Shown here in pieces: positions 1 to 6,245 of a stretch of 64,000 bases of DNA; positions within the stretch are counted from its first letter, which is position 1; each line of letters starts with the position of its first letter. Made by a program: the position numbers and the translations under genes. The stretch is from Devosia sp. FKR38 (lineage in GTDB: Bacteria; Pseudomonadota; Alphaproteobacteria; Rhizobiales; Devosiaceae), in NCBI RefSeq assembly GCF_005222805.1, contig NZ_STGC01000005.1:720456-784455 (forward strand). Reading direction: 5' to 3'. The notes under the pieces were generated by a model. The model did no database searches, had not been told where the DNA came from, and saw only the letters and a program-made list of their open reading frames with translations.

Positions 1-1
1 T

Positions 2-84
2 CCTAGGCCACCAAACCATCAGTCGTCCTTCCCTCCCCCTTGAGGGGAGGGACCGAGGGAGGGGGTCGTCGAGCTGTCCACTGA
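2..84. repeat. Intergenic repeat, direct copy 1
   Basis: An 83-bp unit that recurs with scattered mismatches at 193-274. It contains a GC-rich palindrome with arms CCCTCCCC (31-38) and GGGGAGGG (44-51). No coding potential is apparent. It resembles a REP/BIME-type dispersed intergenic repeat, but the genomic copy number cannot be seen from here. Confidence 0.75.
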
Positions 85-101
85 TGGACCCCCACCCCCA
101 A

Positions 102-124
102 CCCCTCCCCTCAAGGGGGAGGGG
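102..124. repeat. Inverted palindromic repeat between the two direct copies
   Basis: Arms CCCCTCCCC (102-110) and GGGGAGGGG (116-124) flank a 5-nt loop. The element reads as the reverse complement of the palindrome inside the flanking direct repeats, so 1-274 is a cluster of two direct copies around one inverted copy. Confidence 0.65.
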
Positions 125-192
125 AGGCCACCCAGCACATTCGGAGTCCGTCAGGGCGATGGATTTCGCCGCGACCAACAATCCGCCGAGAC

Positions 193-274
193 CCTAGGCC
201 ACAAATCCATCAGTCGTCCTCCCTCCCTCTTGAGGTGAGGGATTGAGGGAGGGGGGCGTCGAACTGTCCACTGA
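193..274. repeat. Intergenic repeat, direct copy 2
   Basis: Second copy of the unit at 2-84, with the same ends (CCTAGGCC ... CCACTGA). It lies about 50 bp beyond the 3' end of the cytochrome bd operon and may act as a transcript-end structure. Confidence 0.75.
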
Positions 275-327
275 AGCCTCCCTTCCGGCTGCCACAGCGA
301 CCGTCACGTCGCATCCGGCATCGCGCG

Positions 328-441
328 CTAGTTTGCCAGCATCAGCTTGATCACCAGCCCGACCATGCCGACCGCGAGCACCCCGGCCAGCCACAGGCCG
401 ATGAACCAGCCAAAGCGCGCCATCCGCCCTTGCTGTGGCAT
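328..441 (-). CDS. DUF2474-like small membrane subunit of cytochrome bd-type oxidase
   Basis: A 37-residue protein made of a short basic N-terminus (RMARFGW) followed by a single hydrophobic helix (about residues 10-34). Its ATG overlaps the cydB stop (TGATG), so translation is coupled. DUF2474 and CydX-type peptides are encoded directly after cydB and stabilise the CydAB heterodimer. The R-x-G-W-F-I-G-L-W-L-A-G pattern is typical of DUF2474 as I recall it. Position and composition support the call more than any catalytic motif. Confidence 0.75.
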   Translation of the reverse strand: MPQQGRMARFGWFIGLWLAGVLAVGMVGLVIKLMLAN

Positions 442-1445
442 CAGTGATACCCCTCCTCGGGGTCGATCTTGCCGCGGAACACCCAATAGGCATAGCCGGT
501 ATAGGCCAGGATCACCGGCACCAGCACCACGGCGCCCACCAGCAGGAATTTGAGCGTGCTTTCCGGCGCCGCGGCTTCCGCGATCGTCAGCGCCCCCGGA
601 ACGATATAGGGGTAAAAGCTGATCCCCAGGCCAACAAAGCTCAGCACGAACAGGCCCAGCGCGGCCAGGAACGGCTGCAGATGCTTGTCCGTCGTCAGCC
701 CATGCCACAGCGCCAGTGCGCAGCCGGCCAGCATCACCGGCACGAAGGCCGAGAAGAAGGCCGTCGGCCAGCCAAACCAGCGCTCGAAGTAGATTTCCCG
801 GATGAACGGGCTCCACAGGCTCACCACGCCGATCAGCGCCAGCGTGCCGCCGCCGGCATAGATCGCCAGCTTGCGCGCCTGGGCCTGCAAGGGGCCCGAG
901 GTTTTCAGGTTCAGCCACGTCGCGCCCAGCAGGGCATAGCCCACCACCACGGCCGCGCCGGTCAGCACGGTGAACGGCGTCAGCCAGTCCCACCAGTCCC
1001 CAGCATAGGCGCGGTTCTCGATCTGAATGCCCTGCACCAGCGCACCCACCGCAATGCCCTGGGTGAAGGCGGCAATGGTCGAGCCGATCCAGAAGCCCAC
1101 GTCCCACCAGCGCGAGCCGCGGATGGTGCGGTGGCGGAATTCAAACGCCACGCCGCGGAAGATCAGCCCCAGCAGCATCAGGATGATCGGCATATAGAGC
1201 GCAGGCAGCACGGTGGCATAGACCACCGGGAATACGGCCATCAGCCCGCCGCCGCCCAGCACCAGCCAGGTCTCGTTGCCGTCCCAGACGGGGGCGATGG
1301 AATTGGTCATCAGATCGCGGTCGTGCTTGTCCGGAAAGAACGGGAACAGAATGCCCACGCCCAGGTCGAAGCCGTCGAGAATGACATAGGCGAGCACCGC
1401 AAAGGCGATGATTCCGGCCCAGATGGTTGGCAGATCAATGGGCAT
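441..1445 (-). CDS. cydB: Cytochrome bd-type ubiquinol oxidase subunit II
   Basis: 334 aa, the size of the shorter CioB-like subunits. The protein is highly hydrophobic with about eight or nine transmembrane segments. The N-terminus has the family signature VILDGFDLGVG, followed by WDGNETWLVLGGG. It partners CydA in the inner-membrane quinol oxidase that reduces O2 to water without pumping protons, usually used at low O2 or when copper/haem oxidases are inhibited. The ATG at 1445 overlaps the 3' end of cydA by 11 bp, indicating an operon. Confidence 0.95.
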   Translation of the reverse strand: MPIDLPTIWAGIIAFAVLAYVILDGFDLGVGILFPFFPDKHDRDLMTNSIAPVWDGNETWLVLGGGGLMAVFPVVYATVLPALYMPIILMLLGLIFRGVAFEFRHRTIRGSRWWDVGFWIGSTIAAFTQGIAVGALVQGIQIENRAYAGDWWDWLTPFTVLTGAAVVVGYALLGATWLNLKTSGPLQAQARKLAIYAGGGTLALIGVVSLWSPFIREIYFERWFGWPTAFFSAFVPVMLAGCALALWHGLTTDKHLQPFLAALGLFVLSFVGLGISFYPYIVPGALTIAEAAAPESTLKFLLVGAVVLVPVILAYTGYAYWVFRGKIDPEEGYH

Positions 1446-2853
1446 TCGGGCCTCCCAGCGTTTCTTCCTGGGCCAGGCCCGGCACCACGCCCGCAGCGCG
1501 GGTCGGCCCCTTGTCCAGCTCATGATCCTCGATATCGATCGGTGGCCGCCGGAACAGCCGGAACAGGTAGAACACGCCCGCTCCGAACACGACGAAATAG
1601 ACGATGATGAACGCCAGCAGCGAGGCGCCCACGGCCGGTGCATCCACCGGCGACAGGCTGTCAGCCGTGCGCAGCAGGCCATAGACGGTGAACGGCTGCC
1701 GCCCCACTTCGGTGGTGTACCAGCCGGCCAGCACGGCCACGAAACCCGAGCCGCCCATCGGCAGCGCCGCACGCAGCAGCCACTTGTTGGTGTAGAGCGT
1801 CTTGCGATAGCGCGCCCACAGCGACCACAGCCCGATGCCCAGCATGGCAAAGCCAATGCCCACCATGATGCGGAAGGTGAAGAAGGGGATCATGGCCGGC
1901 GGCCGGTCTTCCGGCGGGAAGGCATCGAGCCCCTGCAGCGGTGCATTGAGGTCGTGCTTGAGGATCAGCGAGCTCAGCTTGGGGATCTCGACCGAATAAT
2001 GCATGGTCTGATTCTTGTCGTCCGGAATGCCGAACAGGATCAGCGGCGCCCCATCCGGATGGGACTCATAGTGCCCCTCCATGGCCGCCACCTTGGCCGG
2101 CTGGTGCTCCAGCGTGTTGAGCCCATGCGCATCGCCGGCCAGGATCTGGATCGGCGTTACGATGGCGGCCATCCACATGGCCATCGAGAACATGATGCGC
2201 GCCTGCCGGTTGCTATTGTCCTTGAGCAGGTGCCAGGCGCCCACCGCGCCCACCGCAAAGGCCGTCGTCAGGAAAGCCGCCAGCACCGTGTGGGTCAGGC
2301 GATAGGGGAAGGAGGGGTTGAAGATGATCGCCCACCAGTCTTCCGGATAGAAGATGCCATTGGCGTCAATGCCGTAGCCCGCCGGGGTCTGCATCCAGCT
2401 ATTGGCCGAGGTGATCCAGGTCGCCGAAATGATCGTGCCGATCGCCACCATGGCCACGGCCACCATATGCAACCCATCGCCGACGCGCTTGCGTCCGAAC
2501 AGCGCAATGCCCAGGAACCCCGCTTCAAGGAAGAAGGCCGTCAGCACCTCATAGCCCATCAGCGGCCCGATCACCGCGCCGGCCTTGTCTGAGAACACCG
2601 ACCAATTGGTGCCGAACTGGTAGCTCATGACAATGCCAGACACGACGCCCATGCCGAAAGTCACCGCAAAGATGGTCTTCCAGTATTCGAAGAGCTTGAG
2701 ATAGGCCGGGTCGCGTTTCCACAGCCACAGCCCATTCAACACCGCCAGGAAACTGGCCGTGCCGATGGAAAAGGCCGGAAAAATGAAGTGGAACGACACC
2801 GTAAACGCGAACTGAATGCGCGCCAGAATTTCCGCCGTCAGGCCAAAGGTCAT
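1435..2853 (-). CDS. cydA: Cytochrome bd-type ubiquinol oxidase subunit I
   Basis: 472 aa. The start at 2853 is preceded by AGGATC; an upstream in-frame extension to 3000 lacks family similarity. It carries the haem-ligand regions of the family: FHFIFPA near residue 22 and RLTHTVLAAF in the middle. The Q-loop side motif GRQPFTVYG is close to the usual GRQPW but has Phe for Trp. The short Q-loop and overall length fit the CioA-like branch. It is the first gene of cydA-cydB-DUF2474, divergent from the copper cluster. Confidence 0.95.
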   Translation of the reverse strand: MTFGLTAEILARIQFAFTVSFHFIFPAFSIGTASFLAVLNGLWLWKRDPAYLKLFEYWKTIFAVTFGMGVVSGIVMSYQFGTNWSVFSDKAGAVIGPLMGYEVLTAFFLEAGFLGIALFGRKRVGDGLHMVAVAMVAIGTIISATWITSANSWMQTPAGYGIDANGIFYPEDWWAIIFNPSFPYRLTHTVLAAFLTTAFAVGAVGAWHLLKDNSNRQARIMFSMAMWMAAIVTPIQILAGDAHGLNTLEHQPAKVAAMEGHYESHPDGAPLILFGIPDDKNQTMHYSVEIPKLSSLILKHDLNAPLQGLDAFPPEDRPPAMIPFFTFRIMVGIGFAMLGIGLWSLWARYRKTLYTNKWLLRAALPMGGSGFVAVLAGWYTTEVGRQPFTVYGLLRTADSLSPVDAPAVGASLLAFIIVYFVVFGAGVFYLFRLFRRPPIDIEDHELDKGPTRAAGVVPGLAQEETLGGPNAH

Positions 2854-3227
2854 GGCTGATCCTATCTGCTGTTCCGGCCGGGGCCGGCTTGATTGAGTGC
2901 AACATGGTTTTGCCCGGCAGGAAAGGCCAGAACGCACGGTGACGCACCTCGATAGAAATTCTGACTTAAGTCCCTGAAAGAAAAACGAATTCACGCTCAT
3001 TTCGCGTCACTGCGGCACATAGCCGCTTGATCCAATCAATCATGCCGGTTCGGCATGTTTTCGATCAGCGCCGAATCCCAGCGCCCGGCTTGCTGGCGGC
3101 GGCGGGGCAGGGGCCATGGCGCCGGTTGCGTTTTCCCGCAACATTTTGCCGCCCCGCAACCGCTCCAGCCATTTGGGGGCTTGAGCGGCATGCTGCGCCG
3201 CGATACCTCCGCACTCGGAGACATTTC
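2854..3227. other. Divergent intergenic region, cydA / copper cluster
   Basis: 374 bp that must hold the promoters of both the cydA operon (minus) and the copper-related operon (plus). Visible structures are a 10-bp palindrome GACTTAAGTC (2963-2972) and a perfect 7+3+7 inverted repeat (3041-3057). I see no gene here. Confidence 0.6.
3041..3057. promoter_or_regulatory. Perfect inverted repeat, candidate operator
   Basis: CATGCCGGTTCGGCATG is a perfect dyad with 7-bp arms and a 3-bp spacer in the cydA/copper intergenic region. Dyads of this size are typical of dimeric regulator sites. The regulator is unknown and no regulator gene lies alongside. Confidence 0.4.
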
Positions 3228-3614
3228 ATGCCATTTCGGTCACGGGGCATCGCCAGGGAGTTCGGCGCCGCAATCGCGGTGTTGGCCATCTATGTCTTGA
3301 CGCTGCTGGCCCCGCTGCATCAGGCCGCCGGCCTGCAGCGCGATCTCGCCCAGCTCGGCTACCAGTCCCAGGCCACCTGGCCAGTCTGTCAGGCCCTGGC
3401 CAGCGACGAATCCGGCAACCGTCTGCCCGGCACCGTGCAATGCGCTGTCGCCGGTATCGCCAATAACCAGGTCATTCCGGTTCTGGCCGCTGTCACTCCC
3501 GTCGCCATCCTCCGCGCCAGCGATCCGGTCACCTATGCCAGCCTGTTCGCGCCGCACCCCGGTCCGGTCGCGCAGCATTCGGCCCAGCCCCGCGCCCCGC
3601 CAGTGACGGTCTGA
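3228..3614 (+). CDS. Small exported/membrane-anchored protein of copper cluster (DUF2946-like)
   Basis: 128 aa. The ATG at 3228 is chosen because CGGAG lies 7-8 nt upstream; the frame is open further upstream but without an RBS. One N-terminal hydrophobic helix (about residues 13-30) suggests a signal anchor. The periplasmic part has two cysteines (C54 in WPVCQ and C72 in VQCAV). Size, layout and position before a DUF1775 gene and a CopC/CopD gene resemble DUF2946 proteins of copper loci, but similarity is weak by eye. Role unknown; metal handling is inferred from context. Confidence 0.6.
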   Translation: MPFRSRGIAREFGAAIAVLAIYVLTLLAPLHQAAGLQRDLAQLGYQSQATWPVCQALASDESGNRLPGTVQCAVAGIANNQVIPVLAAVTPVAILRASDPVTYASLFAPHPGPVAQHSAQPRAPPVTV

Positions 3615-3668
3615 TTCCTCCGGGCACAACCGTGCCCATTCAGACCCATTTCATCACTGGAGATCATC

Positions 3669-4190
3669 ATGATCCGCACTTTCGTTCGCGCGGCCGTCGC
3701 CGTCGCAACTCTTGCCGCCCTGTCCCTGCCGACCTTCGCCCATGCCACCCTTGAGGTGCAGGAAGCCAAGATCGGCTCCACCTACAAGGCCGTGCTCCGC
3801 GTTCCGCACGGCTGCGGCACCGAAGCCACCAACACCGTTCGCATCCAGATCCCCGAGGGCTTCTTCAACGTCAAGCCGATGCCCAAGGCTGGCTGGAAGC
3901 TCGAAACCGTCACCGGCCCCTACACCGGCAGCTATGACAACCACGGCACCACCGTGACTGAAGGCGTCAAGGAGATCGTCTGGTCCGAAGGCAATCTGCC
4001 CAACGAATTCTATGACGAGTTCGTCTTCCGCGGCACCTTCGCCGGCACGCTGGAACCCGGCAAGTTCTACTTCCCCTCCATCCAGCAATGCGCCAATGGC
4101 GAGGAAGCCTGGATCGACGTCACTGGCTCGGAAACCGCTGAAATGCCCGCGCCCAGCCTGACGCTCGTCGAAGGCGAAGCCCACCACTAA
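3669..4190 (+). CDS. YcnI-like DUF1775 copper-binding periplasmic protein
   Basis: 173 aa with a signal peptide ending at LPTFA, leaving a mature N-terminal His (HATLEVQEAK). YcnI proteins use such an N-terminal His as a copper(II) ligand (monohistidine brace). Further family features are VPHGCG, a conserved AGWKLE segment and the FPSIQQCANGE region. Unlike Bacillus YcnI, there is no C-terminal membrane anchor. It sits between the small exported protein and copCD, as in YcnI-YcnJ type copper acquisition loci. GGAG lies about 8 nt before the ATG. Confidence 0.9.
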   Translation: MIRTFVRAAVAVATLAALSLPTFAHATLEVQEAKIGSTYKAVLRVPHGCGTEATNTVRIQIPEGFFNVKPMPKAGWKLETVTGPYTGSYDNHGTTVTEGVKEIVWSEGNLPNEFYDEFVFRGTFAGTLEPGKFYFPSIQQCANGEEAWIDVTGSETAEMPAPSLTLVEGEAHH

Positions 4191-4208
4191 CACCTGCGGG
4201 GCGTGGCT

Positions 4209-4260
4209 CCGGTTGCAGCACTCGAGTTGCAACCCCGGTTGCAACACTCCGGTTGCAACT
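4209..4260. repeat. Two 26-bp tandem repeats with GTTGCAAC half-palindromes
   Basis: Units 4209-4234 and 4235-4260 differ at four positions. Each contains two copies of GTTGCA(A/G)C, whose consensus GTTGCAAC is self-complementary. The four copies are spaced 14, 12 and 14 bp. They lie between ycnI and copCD and look like an iteron-type protein-binding array rather than coding sequence. Confidence 0.7.
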
Positions 4261-4266
4261 AGGCTG

Positions 4267-4295
4267 CGCCCCCTTTCTCCACCAAAAAGGGGGCG
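4267..4295 (+). promoter_or_regulatory. Stem-loop immediately before the copCD start
   Basis: A perfect 10-bp stem, CGCCCCCTTT (4267-4276) with AAAGGGGGCG (4286-4295), and a 9-nt loop. The 3' arm ends 4 nt before the ATG at 4300 and includes most of the purine-rich ribosome-binding stretch, so it could limit translation. It could also be another member of the G/C-rich intergenic palindromes seen at 1-274. Confidence 0.45.
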
Positions 4296-4299
4296 GGGG

Positions 4300-5889
4300 A
4301 TGGCTCATCTTTGGCGTCGTGTCGGGAGCGCGCTCGGCTTTGCCTGGCTTTTTTTGCTCGTTCTGTGCGCTCCGGCATGGGCGCATGCACAGCTGCTGGA
4401 AAGTGAGCCGGTTGCAGATAGCATCTTGCTGACCAATCCGGGCGAACTGCGCCTCCATTTCAACGAGCCTGTCACCCCTCTCGCTATGGCGCTCATCGCG
4501 CCCGACGGCACCGCGATCGACCTGCTGTCCGCCACCTCTGGCGGCGAAAAACTCACCATTGTGCTGCCGCAGGACTTGGCTGATGGCAGCTATCTTCTCA
4601 GTTGGCGTGCCGCCTCAATCGATGGTCATCCCATTGGTGCATCAATGGTTTTCTCCATCGGCGCCGTCACCCAGACCCAGGCCGCGCCGAGCGGCGATCC
4701 CCTGGTCGCTCCACTGTTCTGGGCCGGCAAGGCCGCGCTCTTCCTCGCCCTGGCCTTTGGCATCGGCACCGCCGCCTTCGGCCGCGTCGCCCCCCTGCCG
4801 CCGCGCGCCATCGCCATCGCTCAAGTCTTTGTTCTCATTGGCTTTTGTGCCGCTGTGCTCACGCTGTCCCTGCAGGGCCTCGATGCCCTCGGCCAACCCC
4901 TCACCGCCGCCCTGTCACCCCCCGTCTGGGCCACTTCATTGGGCACCAGCTACGGCATCACCGCCTGTGTCCTCGCTCTGGCTTTTCTCCTGTCTTTACT
5001 TGGACTTAGGCACAGAAATCAGGCAGGGGCAGCACTCATCATCCTCTCGGCCATCCTGGCCCCGCTCGCCCTGGCCCTCAGCGGTCATGCCAGCGCTGCC
5101 GCGCCACAAGTGCTTACACGGCCAGCAGTTTTTCTGCATGTCGCCGGCATTCTGTTCTGGCTCGGCGCGCTCATCCCGCTGGCCATGCTGCTCGCCACCA
5201 ACAGTGACGCCGCCGACGCCGCGCTGCGCCGCTTCTCCCGCGCCATTCCCATGGCCGTCGCCGCCATCATTCTGTCCGGCATCACGCTCGCCACAGTGCA
5301 ACTCGGCCAGCCCGGGTCGGCCTGGCTCTCGCCCTACGGGGTCATCTTAGCCGCCAAGCTGTTGCTTCTTCTATTGGTTTTTGGCCTGGCGCTCTACAAC
5401 CGCCGCCGGCTTACCGCTCCGGCCCTGGCCGGTGAAGCCGCCATGCGCCGCCGCCTGCGCTGCAGCATCCTGGCCGAAATCGTCCTGGTCACCCTCATAC
5501 TCGGCCTCGTCGCCGGCTGGCGCTTCACCCCGCCGCCGCGTGCCCTCGCCGTCGCCGCCACGGTCGCAGAGCCCATCTTCGCCCATGTCATGGACGACAG
5601 GCTCATGGCCATGCTCAGCATTTCCCCCGGTCAGGCCGGTCCGGCCAGCATCACCATCGACCTCATGGATGCCGATATGGCCCCGCTTGCCGTCCAGGGC
5701 GTCCAGCTCGCGCTGTCCCAGCCCGAGCGCGGCATCGAGCCCATGGCGCAGACCGCCATCGGCGCCGATAGCACTTGGCAGGTCAATGGCTTGACGTTGC
5801 CGTTCGGTGGGAGCTGGACGGTGATCCTCACCGTCCGTCTCAGCGCCTTCGAGCAGCGCAGCGTTACCGGCACGCTCGATCTGCCCTGA
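4300..5889 (+). CDS. CopC-CopD (YcnJ-like) copper transport fusion protein
   Basis: 529 aa. A signal peptide ends at APAWA, then a CopC domain begins with the copper-ligand histidine (HAQLLESEP) and ends near GHPIGASMVFSIG (about residue 115). After it come about eight transmembrane helices of the CopD family (about residues 135-430) and a hydrophilic C-terminal domain of about 90 residues. CopC binds copper in the periplasm and CopD moves it through the inner membrane. The frame is open from 4213, but the ATG at 4300 gives the proper signal peptide. Confidence 0.85.
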   Translation: MAHLWRRVGSALGFAWLFLLVLCAPAWAHAQLLESEPVADSILLTNPGELRLHFNEPVTPLAMALIAPDGTAIDLLSATSGGEKLTIVLPQDLADGSYLLSWRAASIDGHPIGASMVFSIGAVTQTQAAPSGDPLVAPLFWAGKAALFLALAFGIGTAAFGRVAPLPPRAIAIAQVFVLIGFCAAVLTLSLQGLDALGQPLTAALSPPVWATSLGTSYGITACVLALAFLLSLLGLRHRNQAGAALIILSAILAPLALALSGHASAAAPQVLTRPAVFLHVAGILFWLGALIPLAMLLATNSDAADAALRRFSRAIPMAVAAIILSGITLATVQLGQPGSAWLSPYGVILAAKLLLLLLVFGLALYNRRRLTAPALAGEAAMRRRLRCSILAEIVLVTLILGLVAGWRFTPPPRALAVAATVAEPIFAHVMDDRLMAMLSISPGQAGPASITIDLMDADMAPLAVQGVQLALSQPERGIEPMAQTAIGADSTWQVNGLTLPFGGSWTVILTVRLSAFEQRSVTGTLDLP

Positions 5890-5898
5890 TCGCGGGTG

Positions 5899-6234
5899 CT
5901 ATTGCGCCGCAACCATCGCCTGGGTCAGTGCCATCAGGATGCGCCCATCCTCGATGCGCACCAGATAGCTGCGTACCTGGCCCACATCGGCGCCCATGGC
6001 CTCGCCGGTGGCGAGGTCAAATACCCAATTGTGCAACGGGCAAGTCACCGAGGCGCCATGTACAATGCCTTCGCTCAGCGGGCCGTTCTTGTGCGGGCAG
6101 CGGTTTTCCAGCGCATAGATCTGGTCCTGCTGCGTGCGGAATACCGCGATCCTGCCCTCAGGCGTGGTGACGCAGCGCGCGCCGCGGCGCGGAATGGCGT
6201 CGATCTCGCCGATGTCGATCCAGTCATTGCTCAT
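5899..6234 (-). CDS. nirD: Nitrite reductase (NAD(P)H) small subunit
   Basis: 111 aa, a Rieske-fold protein. C-P-H-K-N-G and C-P-L-H-N-W give the C-x-H ... C-x2-H pattern for a [2Fe-2S] centre, followed by the F-D-L-A-T-G-E region. Start at 6234 is preferred (GGAG six nt upstream); the in-frame ATG at 6249 overlaps the nirB stop as ATGA and is also possible. It works with NirB to reduce nitrite to ammonium in the cytoplasm during nitrogen assimilation. Confidence 0.92.
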   Translation of the reverse strand: MSNDWIDIGEIDAIPRRGARCVTTPEGRIAVFRTQQDQIYALENRCPHKNGPLSEGIVHGASVTCPLHNWVFDLATGEAMGADVGQVRSYLVRIEDGRILMALTQAMVAAQ

Positions 6235-6245
6235 TGCCTGCTCCA

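Noticed and set aside
1435..3000. Longer CydA start at 3000 giving a 48-residue extension
   Set aside because: The extension has no similarity to CydA N-termini and no RBS; the ATG at 2853 has AGGA at good spacing and the normal N-terminus.
3027..3039. FNR/Anr-like box TTGAT-CCA-ATCAA upstream of cydA
   Set aside because: The half-sites are perfect but the spacer is 3 bp instead of 4, which puts them out of phase for an FNR dimer. It is not listed as a site.
4209..4260. CRISPR-like repeat array before copCD
   Set aside because: There are only two 26-bp units with no spacers and no cas genes; tandem duplication of palindromic sites explains it.
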